Shown here: positions 44,741-52,819 of the stretch, piece after piece
Numbering within the stretch: position 1 is the first letter of the stretch
Layout: every line of letters begins with the position of its first letter
NCBI GenBank assembly: GCA_964493995.1
Contig: CAZBQD010000005.1
Span: 1-64,000 of the forward strand
Direction of reading: 5' to 3'
DNA from: GCA-002282575 sp964493995
GTDB taxonomy: Bacteria; Pseudomonadota; Gammaproteobacteria; Thiomicrospirales; Thiomicrospiraceae
DNA length: 64,000 nucleotides
Position numbers and translations under genes: made by a program
Notes under the pieces: model-generated
The model's input: only the letters and a program-made list of their open reading frames with translations
Databases searched by the model: none
Told to the model about the DNA's origin: nothing

Positions 44741-46162
44741 TTAACGGTTAACAACGTCAAGTTTGTCAACTGTATCGAATTCAAACTTGATCTCTTTCCA
44801 AGTTTCCATTGCGATACGTAATTCTGGGCTGTGTTTCGCTGCGCCAGTAAGGATGTCCTTACCTTCTTTCTCAACTTCACGACCTTCGTTACGAGCTTGG
44901 ATACAAGCTTCCAACGCCACACGGTTAGCGGCCGCACCAGCAGCGTTACCCCATGGGTGACCTAATGTACCACCACCGAACTGAAGAACTGAGTCGTCAC
45001 CGAAGATGTTAACCAACGCTGGCATGTGCCATACGTGAATACCACCAGAAGCAACAGCGAATGCGCCAGGCATTGAACCCCAGTCTTGGTCGAAGAATAG
45101 ACCACGTGAACGATCTTCAGGAATGAAAGACTCACGTAACAAGTCGATCCAACCTAGAGTAGCAGCACGGTCACCTTCCAACTTACCTACTACTGTACCA
45201 GTATGGAGTTGGTCACCACCTGACAAACGTAAGATCTTAGTCAATACGCGGAAGTGGATACCGTGGTGTGGGTTACGGTCAAGTACCGCATGCATTGCAC
45301 GGTGGATGTGTAACAGGATACCGTTTTCACGACAGAAGTTAGCCAATGCTGTGTTAGCAGAGAAACCGCCAGTGATGTAGTCATGCATTACAATCGGAGC
45401 ACCGATTTCTTTAGCATACTCAGCACGACGCATCATTTCTTCTGAACAAGGAGCCGTAACGTTCAGGTAGTGACCTTTGCGCTCGCCAGTTTCAGCTTCA
45501 GCTTTATGGATCGCTTCCATAACGAAGTCAAAACGGTGTTTCCAGTTCATGAATGGTTGGCTGTTAACGTTTTCGTCGTCTTTAGTGAAGTCTAGACCAC
45601 CACGCAAGCACTCATAAACAGCGCGACCGTAGTTTTTAGCCGACAAACCTAATTTAGGCTTAATAGTACAACCCAATAATGGACGACCATATTTGTTCAG
45701 CATGTCACGTTCAACTTGGATACCAACAGGAGGGCCACCACAAGTTTTAACGAAAGCGATTGGGAAACGAACGTCTTCTAAACGTAGTGAACGAACAGCT
45801 TTGAAACCGAATACGTTACCTACCAATGAAGTGAATACGTTTACTACAGAACCTGACTCGAACAAGTCGATTGGGTAAGCGATGAACGCATAGAATGCAG
45901 TGTCGTCACCTGGAACGTCTTCAATACGGTAAGAACGTCCTTTGTAGTAGTCCATGTCAGTTAACAAGTCGGTCCAAACTGTGGTCCAAGTACCTGTTGA
46001 AGACTCTGCCGCAACTGCTGCTGCCGCTTCTTCGCGGTCAACACCTGGTTGTGGAACGATTTTGAAACATGCCAACAAGTCGGTGTCCAGAGGAGTGTAC
46101 TCTGGAGTCCAATAGGTATGGCGGTATTCTTTAACACCAGCGTTATACTTCTTTGCAGCCAT
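44741..46162 (-). CDS. cbbL: Form IA RuBisCO large subunit
   Basis: Catalytic subunit of carboxysomal RuBisCO. Lys168 in CTIKPKLGL and carbamylated Lys194 in DFTKDDENVNSQPF are present. The start MAAKKYNAGVKEYRHTYW and full length of 473 aa are typical of the carboxysome-associated (IAc) kind. AAGGAG lies before the ATG. First gene of the carboxysome operon, with a long regulatory region upstream, divergent from rpmB. Confidence 0.98.
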   Translation of the reverse strand: MAAKKYNAGVKEYRHTYWTPEYTPLDTDLLACFKIVPQPGVDREEAAAAVAAESSTGTWTTVWTDLLTDMDYYKGRSYRIEDVPGDDTAFYAFIAYPIDLFESGSVVNVFTSLVGNVFGFKAVRSLRLEDVRFPIAFVKTCGGPPVGIQVERDMLNKYGRPLLGCTIKPKLGLSAKNYGRAVYECLRGGLDFTKDDENVNSQPFMNWKHRFDFVMEAIHKAEAETGERKGHYLNVTAPCSEEMMRRAEYAKEIGAPIVMHDYITGGFSANTALANFCRENGILLHIHRAMHAVLDRNPHHGIHFRVLTKILRLSGGDQLHTGTVVGKLEGDRAATLGWIDLLRESFIPEDRSRGLFFDQDWGSMPGAFAVASGGIHVWHMPALVNIFGDDSVLQFGGGTLGHPWGNAAGAAANRVALEACIQARNEGREVEKEGKDILTGAAKHSPELRIAMETWKEIKFEFDTVDKLDVVNR

Positions 46163-46588
46163 GGATGGCTCCTTAATTAAGGTTAAAAAAACTCAATCAA
46201 ATTGAGACCGTTGCCGATCTTTACCCGCTAACTATAACGCAATTTTCACAATAAATAAAAATCAATATTTCAAATATAAACCATAGACGATCGTCTATAA
46301 TTTACACTCGAAGCATTGCTTGTTGCATTACTGTCGTTGGATCTGGGTCACTATAACGCAGACAAAGCGTGAACACCAGTGACCGCATGTCTTTTTTAAT
46401 TGATTTCGCACAACTTTCATCTACTATCAGCAGAAGTCATTTTTATCTGCCCGCTCACCATAATGTTAAACGTGGCACACAGTCTAAAATGCTCCTCCGG
46501 ATAAGCCTGATATGAAGCGTGCTTTACATTGCGATTTCAATCTTTCTCAGAAAAGTCAGCTTTCCGAACACGGATTGCCCAATCGCAC
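46163..46588 (-). promoter_or_regulatory. cbbL control region with a 16-bp perfect palindrome
   Basis: No gene in this part of the cbbL-rpmB gap. ATAGACGATCGTCTAT (46283-46298) is a perfect palindrome, and ATATTT-C-AAATAT (46265-46277) lies beside it on the cbbL side. A wider dyad GGTCACT/AGTGACC spans 46346-46384. These are the best candidates for regulator binding to the carboxysome operon promoter. Confidence 0.5.
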
Positions 46589-46618
46589 TTGACAAAGAAA
46601 AAGAATAGTGGCTATAAT
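46589..46618 (+). promoter_or_regulatory. Sigma-70 promoter of rpmBG
   Basis: TTGACA (46589-46594), 18-nt spacer, TATAAT (46613-46618); both hexamers match consensus. It lies 36 nt before the rpmB ATG. Confidence 0.9.
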
Positions 46619-46654
46619 TCCGGCTTTGTCATTTTAGACGATAAGGAATTCATC

Positions 46655-46891
46655 ATGGCACGTGTATGTCAAATTACTGGCAAAGGCACAGTAACTGGGA
46701 ACAAAGTGTCTCACTCTAACATTAAAACTAAGCGTCGTTTTTTGCCTAACCTGCATAACAAACGTTTTTGGTTAGAGTCAGAGCAACGTTTTGTTCGTTT
46801 ACGTATTTCAGCAAATGGCTTGCGTACTATCGACAAATTGGGTATCGAAGCTGTGGTTGGTGCATTACGCGCTAACGGCGAAAACATCTAA
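46655..46891 (+). CDS. rpmB: 50S ribosomal protein L28
   Basis: Ribosomal protein of 78 aa starting MARVCQITGKGTVTGNKVSHS; the frame opens farther upstream but the ATG after ATAAGGAATTCATC is the accepted start and gives the family length. rpmG follows 11 nt later. Confidence 0.97.
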   Translation: MARVCQITGKGTVTGNKVSHSNIKTKRRFLPNLHNKRFWLESEQRFVRLRISANGLRTIDKLGIEAVVGALRANGENI

Positions 46892-46902
46892 GGAGTGATG
46901 GT

Positions 46903-47070
46903 ATGGCTAAGTCAATTCGCGAAAAGATCAAATTAGTTTCGACTGCAGAAACGGGTTTCTTCTACACCACGACTAAAAACAAACGTACAACGCCTGAAAA
47001 GCTCGAAATGATGAAGTTCGATCCGAAAGCGCGTAAACACGTATTGTTCAAAGAAGCTAAAATTAAATAA
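46903..47070 (+). CDS. rpmG: 50S ribosomal protein L33
   Basis: Ribosomal protein of 55 aa starting MAKSIREKIKLVSTAETG and ending HVLFKEAKIK. It lacks the zinc-binding CxxC pairs, so is the zinc-free (C-minus) form. AAGGAG lies 7-12 nt upstream. Co-transcribed with rpmB and closed by a terminator. Confidence 0.96.
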   Translation: MAKSIREKIKLVSTAETGFFYTTTKNKRTTPEKLEMMKFDPKARKHVLFKEAKIK

Positions 47071-47086
47071 TTTTGCTTCTGACGCC

Positions 47087-47112
47087 AAAAGCCCGACTTG
47101 TTCGGGCTTTTT
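47087..47112 (+). terminator. Terminator of rpmBG
   Basis: AAAAGCCCGA-CTTGT-TCGGGCTTTT, a 10-bp perfect stem with a T-run. Confidence 0.92.
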
Positions 47113-47182
47113 GTTTATCGGCGCTAGCTAGACTGTGCTAATATCTTCAAATCGCTAATTTTTTTGACGGTGCAATCTGATT

Positions 47183-48010
47183 ATGCCCGAATTACCCGAA
47201 GTTGAAACCACCAAGCGCGGTATTGCACCCCACGTTAATCTACATCGCTTGACGCAGGTAACGGTTCGTCAACCTAAGCTGCGCTACCCCATTCCTGTCG
47301 AACAGCTTAATCAGCTGATCGGACAAAGACTGTTTTCCGTTGAGCGTCGTGCCAAATATTTACTGCTTCAATTTAACACGCGCACCCTGATTATCCATTT
47401 GGGCATGTCGGGGAGTTTGCGTGTTGTGCCAACAGAGGCAGAATGGCGCAAACACGATCATTGGCAACTCACCTTTGGCTCGCATTGCCTGCGTTATCAT
47501 GATCCTCGTCGATTTGGCTTTCTCATTGTCAGTGACAGTCCTGCTAGCCATCCTTTGCTGTGCAAATTAGGTCCTGAACCCCTAAGTGACGATTTTAGTA
47601 TTGCGTATTTGCGGCAGCAATTGGCTAAACGCAAGACGCCTATCAAAACCAATCTGATGAATAATGAGGTGGTGGTGGGCATTGGTAATATCTATGCCTG
47701 TGAGTCGCTTTTCCTGGCCGGTATTCACCCGCTGACACCCAGCTACCAGCTCAGCTTAGCACAGATAACCAGCTTGCATGCTCATATTCAAGCAACCTTA
47801 GAGCGGGCGATTAGTCAGGGTGGTAGCACCTTAAGAGACTTTGTCAATCCGGACGGACAGCCGGGCTATTTTGCACAAACCTTGCATGTTTATGGTCGCG
47901 CCCAGCAACCCTGCTTGCACTGCCAAACGCCCATTGAAAATCTACGTATTGCGGGACGATCAAGCTATTATTGCCCACAGTGTCAACCCATTCAATCAGG
48001 ACAGCCGTAA
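47183..48010 (+). CDS. mutM: Formamidopyrimidine-DNA glycosylase
   Basis: Base-excision repair enzyme for 8-oxoguanine. Catalytic Pro2-Glu3 in MPELPEVETTKRG, the Lys in GSLRV-region and the C-terminal zinc finger (CLHCQ...YYCPQCQ) are present. Length of 275 aa is normal. The stop overlaps the next gene as TAATG. Confidence 0.96.
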   Translation: MPELPEVETTKRGIAPHVNLHRLTQVTVRQPKLRYPIPVEQLNQLIGQRLFSVERRAKYLLLQFNTRTLIIHLGMSGSLRVVPTEAEWRKHDHWQLTFGSHCLRYHDPRRFGFLIVSDSPASHPLLCKLGPEPLSDDFSIAYLRQQLAKRKTPIKTNLMNNEVVVGIGNIYACESLFLAGIHPLTPSYQLSLAQITSLHAHIQATLERAISQGGSTLRDFVNPDGQPGYFAQTLHVYGRAQQPCLHCQTPIENLRIAGRSSYYCPQCQPIQSGQP

Positions 48011-48486
48011 TGAAAAAATGGTTTCTATTCATATTGCCTTTAGTCGCCATTCTGCTCAGCGCAATTGCCTGGTGGTGGATTCAACCCTCACCACAGGTGA
48101 AAACCAGCATCCTATCACTGGCAAACAACTGCCAATTGCATACCGGCGACTGCCTTATCGAACACAATGGCATGAGTGTGCGCCTGAGCATCAGCCCACA
48201 ACCCATCCCCATTGCCAAAGCCTTAACCATTACAGCCGACATTCAGGGTGTGGTGCCGACGCAAGTGCAGCTGGATATTAATGGCAGTAATATGTACATG
48301 GGTTACAACCGTGTTAGCCTAACCCCCACGTCTGGCACACAGTGGACCGGAAAATCGATTTTGTCTTTTTGTACCATCGACGAGATGCAATGGCAATTAA
48401 CGCTGCTCATAGACCTAGCGGATGGCCAACAAATTCAAGCCCCCTTCCCGCTTGTGACACCCTTTAAGTTGAAATCCACTCCATAA
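48010..48486 (+). CDS. Hypothetical membrane-anchored or secreted protein, 158 aa
   Basis: One N-terminal hydrophobic segment (KWFLFILPLVAILLSAIAW) followed by a beta-rich domain with three Cys (NNCQLHTGDC, SFCTIDEM). The alternation of strands suggests an Ig-like periplasmic domain, loosely like the YtkA/FixH type. Start overlaps the mutM stop, so it is coupled to mutM; I reject a start 39 nt upstream inside mutM. Function unknown. Confidence 0.7.
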   Translation: MKKWFLFILPLVAILLSAIAWWWIQPSPQVKTSILSLANNCQLHTGDCLIEHNGMSVRLSISPQPIPIAKALTITADIQGVVPTQVQLDINGSNMYMGYNRVSLTPTSGTQWTGKSILSFCTIDEMQWQLTLLIDLADGQQIQAPFPLVTPFKLKSTP

Positions 48487-48507
48487 GCCAATACCATCAG
48501 AATTCAC

Positions 48508-49230
48508 CTAGCGCTGTAAACTGGCTCCGCCATCGATAACCAAGCGTGTTCCGGTCGTGTAAGGGCTGGCAAACAAATAATCGATGGCATCGATAACTGG
48601 TTGAAAGCCTGGCTCAACGCCCAGCAGTGTTTGGTCTAATCGTCGCTGGCGATATGCGGCATCGTCGCTGCCATGAAAAGCTAGCAAACCTGGCGCAACC
48701 GCATTCACTTTCACATCAGGTGCAAACGCCACCGCTTGCGAACGCATCAGACTTTCCATAGCGCATTTAGAAGCCGTATATAAGGCCTTATCGGCTTTGC
48801 CTTGATCGCAACTGGCGTCGCTGATAAACACAACATCACTTAAGCCCTCATGGGCTTGCAATAAAGGCAACAAACCTTGATTCAATTTATAAGGCGACAA
48901 CAGGTGCAAAGCAAAGGTGGCTTCAAGCAGACTGGGCGATTGGGCGAGCTCTGCATCTGAATGCCACACGGAAGCGTTGTGCACTATGCCTCTCAGTGAC
49001 TGGGTTCTCTGCTTCACCGCCTCAATTAGGGCGGCCACACCGGCGTCACTGGCCACATCAATACAGAGCATCTGTGCCCCCTGTTGGCGCAATGACAGCA
49101 CCTCATCGTTCTCGTGACGATAAGTAGCCAAAACTTCGTAGCCTGCCTGCAACCAATGCTGAACCAAATAGGCTCCTAAGCGACGACTCGCTCCCGTGAC
49201 CAGCACACAGGGCTTCTGCTTAACCTTCAT
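48508..49230 (-). CDS. Short-chain dehydrogenase, FolM-like pteridine reductase
   Basis: SDR fold with the pteridine-reductase form of the glycine motif, TGASRRLG, and catalytic YTASK (Tyr-x-x-x-Lys). The TGxxxRxG motif and NASVWHSD block favour a FolM-type dihydromonapterin/dihydrofolate reductase. Length of 240 aa is normal. It would fit with FolE2 of this genome in pterin metabolism. A general SDR cannot be excluded. Confidence 0.75.
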   Translation of the reverse strand: MKVKQKPCVLVTGASRRLGAYLVQHWLQAGYEVLATYRHENDEVLSLRQQGAQMLCIDVASDAGVAALIEAVKQRTQSLRGIVHNASVWHSDAELAQSPSLLEATFALHLLSPYKLNQGLLPLLQAHEGLSDVVFISDASCDQGKADKALYTASKCAMESLMRSQAVAFAPDVKVNAVAPGLLAFHGSDDAAYRQRRLDQTLLGVEPGFQPVIDAIDYLFASPYTTGTRLVIDGGASLQR

Positions 49231-49316
49231 TCGCCTACTCCTTAATCAACGCTGGGCTTCCATTTTAGCGCAATATGCCGTATAAATAGCCTAATTAGTC
49301 CACAACATGGTTTATT

Positions 49317-49958
49317 ATGCATCCTTATCAACATGATTTTATAGACTTTATTCTCAGCACCAATGTATTGCGTTTCGGTGAATTTACACTAAAGTCAGGT
49401 CGAACCAGTCCTTATTTTTTTAATGCCGGTTTATTTAATTCTGGCGCTAGCCTAGCCAAACTGGGTCAGTTTTATGCTCACACCATTGCTCAGTGTGGCG
49501 TTGACTATGACGTTCTTTTTGGCCCCGCTTACAAAGGTATTCCCCTGGTTGCAGCGGCTAGTATTGCTTTATCAGAACATCATCAGCAAGACCAAGCTTA
49601 CAGCTTCAATCGCAAAGAAGCCAAAGCCCATGGTGAAGGTGGCAGCATTGTTGGTACACCCTTAGCTGGCAAAATTCTAATTGTTGACGATGTCATTACC
49701 GCTGGCACGGCCATTCGTGAATCGATTGAAATCATTCAAGCGGCCGGAGCAACACCGGCCGGCGTGGTCATTGCCTTAGACCGCATGGAAAAAGGCACGG
49801 GCGAGAAGTCGAGTGTACAAGAAGTTGAAGACCGTTTTGGCATTCCCGTTATCCCCATTGTTACCATGGCGCATCTCATCAGCCACTTAGAAAGCCACCC
49901 AACGCTGAGTCATTACGTTGATGCCATGCGTGCTTATCGTTTAGCCTACGGAGTTTAG
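49317..49958 (+). CDS. pyrE: Orotate phosphoribosyltransferase
   Basis: Forms OMP from orotate and PRPP in pyrimidine synthesis. PRPP loop ILIVDDVITAGTAIRES and FGPAYKGIPL are complete. Length of 213 aa is normal. The histidine-phosphatase gene follows 3 nt later. Confidence 0.96.
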   Translation: MHPYQHDFIDFILSTNVLRFGEFTLKSGRTSPYFFNAGLFNSGASLAKLGQFYAHTIAQCGVDYDVLFGPAYKGIPLVAAASIALSEHHQQDQAYSFNRKEAKAHGEGGSIVGTPLAGKILIVDDVITAGTAIRESIEIIQAAGATPAGVVIALDRMEKGTGEKSSVQEVEDRFGIPVIPIVTMAHLISHLESHPTLSHYVDAMRAYRLAYGV

Positions 49959-49961
49959 GCA

Positions 49962-50483
49962 ATGAATAGCAGTGGCTTACGCGAGTTACTCATTTTACGT
50001 CACGCCAAATCGGATCACAGCGATCCGAGCCTGGCTGACTTTGAACGTCCACTCAGTGAGCGTGGTCGAGAAGATGCCCACAAAATTGGTCGATGGATTG
50101 CACAACAACAACTCCATCCCGACTTAATTGTCACCTCACCTGCCAAGCGTACCCTACAAACCATTCGTCGGGCGCGTAGCCATTTTGATCACGACAATCT
50201 AGTGCACTGTCTGGAATCAATGGATGTTTATGAATCCAGCGCCGAAACCTTGCTATCGGTACTGAGTCAGACACCCCTTGCCAAGCGCACCCTGTTAGTG
50301 GGGCACAATCCTGGCTTAGAAACCTTGCTCACTTTTCTAACTGAAGATGCGCGACTGCAACAAGAAGTTAAACTCTTTCCCACTTGTGCTCTGGCACAAC
50401 TGGTACTGCCTGCCGACTGGACAAGCCTGACGCCAGGATGTGCCAAGCTGATTAATCTGTGGCAGGTTAAATCATTGCCCTGA
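49962..50483 (+). CDS. SixA-like histidine phosphatase
   Basis: Histidine phosphatase superfamily with catalytic RHAKS at the N-terminus (LLILRHAKSDHSDPSLADFERPLSERG shortened to its core) and the second His in LVGHNPGLE. SixA acts on phosphohistidine of phosphorelay or PTS proteins; the substrate here is unknown. Length of 173 aa. The last 17 nt overlap tail to tail with the TSUP gene. Confidence 0.85.
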   Translation: MNSSGLRELLILRHAKSDHSDPSLADFERPLSERGREDAHKIGRWIAQQQLHPDLIVTSPAKRTLQTIRRARSHFDHDNLVHCLESMDVYESSAETLLSVLSQTPLAKRTLLVGHNPGLETLLTFLTEDARLQQEVKLFPTCALAQLVLPADWTSLTPGCAKLINLWQVKSLP

Positions 50484-51234
50484 TTAACAGACTAGCTCCG
50501 GTTAATAATGTGACCCACTCGAAAGCGCGTTTCACCCATAGGTTTCCTTTAAGCAATGCCCAATGAGCGCCCAAATAACCTCCTACCACCGAAGCGATCA
50601 GTAGGGTTGGCAACCAATCCCAACGCACTTCACCGACCAGCGCTAAGGTGAGTCCACCCAGTCCATTCCAGAAAAACCCTACCAGCACTAAGGTGTAGGC
50701 AACGGCTTGTTTGTAATCCAATCCAAACCAGCGCACCAACCATAGGGTGACAAACAAGCCCGTACCCGATGTAAGCGACCCATTCAACACCCCAATCAAC
50801 GCCAATACCAAGGCACCAACCCACTGATGGAATAAGGTGTTCGTTACCTGACGTGACGCCATGCCCAAATTGGCTTGCTTCATGGAATAAACGCCCATTG
50901 CCATGGTCAGTATGCCTAAAGCCACCATCAGTGCCTGCTCTGGTAGAGCTAACACGCTAATGGCACCCAACCACACACCCGGTAGTCCGGCGGCTAGGAT
51001 GAGCAGACTTAAGCGCCACGACAAAACGCCCGACTGCATGTAACGCAAAGTCGCACCAATGCCCAGGGCAACACTAGCCACCTTGTGCGTGGCTAAGGCA
51101 ACCGCAAACGGCAAACCTAACCATAACAAAGCAGGAAACTGTAACAGACCTGCACCACCGCCGGCCAGCGCCGAAAAGGCATTCGCCACCAGCGATACCA
51201 GCAGCAACACCCCTTGCTCTAACCAAAACTCCAT
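50467..51234 (-). CDS. TSUP-family (TauE/SafE) membrane exporter
   Basis: About eight TM helices with two duplicated halves: ANAFSALAGGGAGLLQFPALLWLGLP and a second GVLNGSLTSGTGLFVTLWLVRWFG. The family exports or imports sulfite, sulfoacetate or other sulfur anions. Substrate unknown, but a sulfur compound would suit a sulfur oxidiser. Length of 255 aa is normal. Confidence 0.85.
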   Translation of the reverse strand: MEFWLEQGVLLLVSLVANAFSALAGGGAGLLQFPALLWLGLPFAVALATHKVASVALGIGATLRYMQSGVLSWRLSLLILAAGLPGVWLGAISVLALPEQALMVALGILTMAMGVYSMKQANLGMASRQVTNTLFHQWVGALVLALIGVLNGSLTSGTGLFVTLWLVRWFGLDYKQAVAYTLVLVGFFWNGLGGLTLALVGEVRWDWLPTLLIASVVGGYLGAHWALLKGNLWVKRAFEWVTLLTGASLLIRAMI

Positions 51235-51263
51235 TAGCTTAACCTTAGCCCAATCTTAGCCCA

Positions 51264-51293
51264 TAAAAAAACCACTCACTGGGGTGAGTGGTT
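51264..51293 (-). terminator. Terminator downstream of the Spy-like gene
   Basis: Minus strand AACCACTCAC-CCCA-GTGAGTGGTT, 10-bp stem, then TTTTT. About 110 nt beyond the stop of the gene at 51402. Confidence 0.85.
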
Positions 51294-51401
51294 CAAACTG
51301 AGGAGTGTTCAATAACAGAGGAATGTTATCTACTGGCTCTCATCATAATCCTAAACGATCACCAACACCATGTGACATAGTGTCGCACCCCCTGTCTGAC
51401 C

Positions 51402-51827
51402 TCACTGCAAGGCTAACTCAATGAGGGTTTTCCACTGCTCTGCAGTGAGCGTTGAACGCAAGCCTTGAGCGCAGTCTATCGACAGCTTAACACGCGCTGA
51501 CTCTTGCTTGGCCAGCTCATCGCTTAATTGCTTAACCAGCTTAGCGTCGGTTTTGAACTTCAACAGCTCTTCGCGGAGCTCGGAGCGTAAATCGAGAATT
51601 GACTGATCCAAGGCTTCACGTTGAGCGCCACTCGCCTGAGCGATTTTCATGACCGCTTGCCTTTGTTGAGACGTTAAAGCAAAGAAGTCGGGATTGTCGG
51701 TTAAAAACGGCATCAGCACCACCACTGGTGTTGCTGCCACCACAGTGGGTTGTTTGGCCTCGACCGTTGCGGTCAAGGCTGATAGCGTCAACACTGCCGA
51801 CAACATCAGCACAGCACTCAATTTCAT
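51402..51827 (-). CDS. Periplasmic Spy/CpxP-like helical protein
   Basis: Signal peptide (start MKLSAVLMLSAVL, cleavage near VEAKQ) then an all-helical part with LTSQQRQAVMKI and STLTAEQWKTL, which are LTxxQ-type motifs of Spy/CpxP chaperone or metal-sensing proteins. About 142 aa. I choose the third Met because AAGGAG lies 7 nt before it. Function by fold only. Confidence 0.65.
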   Translation of the reverse strand: MKLSAVLMLSAVLTLSALTATVEAKQPTVVAATPVVVLMPFLTDNPDFFALTSQQRQAVMKIAQASGAQREALDQSILDLRSELREELLKFKTDAKLVKQLSDELAKQESARVKLSIDCAQGLRSTLTAEQWKTLIELALQ

Positions 51828-51886
51828 GCTCATTCTCCTTAAAGGGATATCAAAGCAGTCCACTCGCTAGCTCAGTGAGGCGGGGA

Positions 51887-52774
51887 TTAAGCAGTAATCA
51901 GTGTTCCTACACCTTCATCGGTGAAGACTTCTAACAACACAGCATGTTGTACGCGACCATCAACGATGTGCGCTGACTTAACGCCTGCTGTCACACTGTC
52001 TAACGCACAACGAATCTTTGGCAGCATGCCACCATAAATGGTTCCATCAGCAATCAAGCCTTCAACCATGGCATGGGTTAAACCGGTCAGTAGGTTACCT
52101 TGCTTGTCTTGCAAACCAGCGATGTTGGTGAGCAACATCAGCTTTTCTGCTTTTAAGGCACCCGCCACCGCTCCGGCAACAAAGTCGGCATTGATGTTGT
52201 AGCTATGACCTTCATCATCATAACCCACTGGGGCAATGACCGGAATAATATCACTTTCAATCATTAAATCGAGAATGTGCGTATCAACCCGTTCCACTTC
52301 ACCCACATGGCCTAAATCGATGATTTCTGGCACATCCACTGCCGCGTTATGCTTGGTTAGGGTCATTTTTTTGGCTTTTATCAGTCCTGCATCTTTACCG
52401 GTTAGGCCAACACAGCGCCCACCGGCTTTTTGAATCATGCCGACAATGGCTTTATTGACTTGACCGCCCAACACCATTTCGACCACATCCATGGTTTCAC
52501 GGTCGGTAACCCGCATGCCATCAATAAATTGTGACTCTTTACCGATTTGCGCCAATAGTTTGCCAATTTGTGGACCACCACCATGCACCACCACGGGATT
52601 CATACCAATTTGCTTCATCAGCACAATGTCACGCGCAAAACTTTGCTCTAAATCATCATCGACCATGGCGTTACCGCCATATTTAACAACAATGGTTTTT
52701 CCGACAAATCGTCGAATGTAAGGCAAGGCCTGAGTGAGAACTTGAGCAATTTCGGTGGCGCGTTGTGTATCCAT
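51887..52774 (-). CDS. argB: N-acetylglutamate kinase
   Basis: Second step of arginine synthesis, phosphorylating N-acetylglutamate. VVKYGGNAM, VVVHGGGPQIG and NINADFVAGAVAGAL are family motifs. The internal ATG (MDTQRATEIAQ) has AGAGGAAG just upstream and is preferred to one five codons earlier. Length of 296 aa is normal. It follows the TolC-like gene but is unrelated to it. Confidence 0.95.
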   Translation of the reverse strand: MDTQRATEIAQVLTQALPYIRRFVGKTIVVKYGGNAMVDDDLEQSFARDIVLMKQIGMNPVVVHGGGPQIGKLLAQIGKESQFIDGMRVTDRETMDVVEMVLGGQVNKAIVGMIQKAGGRCVGLTGKDAGLIKAKKMTLTKHNAAVDVPEIIDLGHVGEVERVDTHILDLMIESDIIPVIAPVGYDDEGHSYNINADFVAGAVAGALKAEKLMLLTNIAGLQDKQGNLLTGLTHAMVEGLIADGTIYGGMLPKIRCALDSVTAGVKSAHIVDGRVQHAVLLEVFTDEGVGTLITA

Positions 52775-52819
52775 CTGCTTCCTCTGCATAGTACGAATCC
52801 CCTAAAATGGTGGTGCGCA

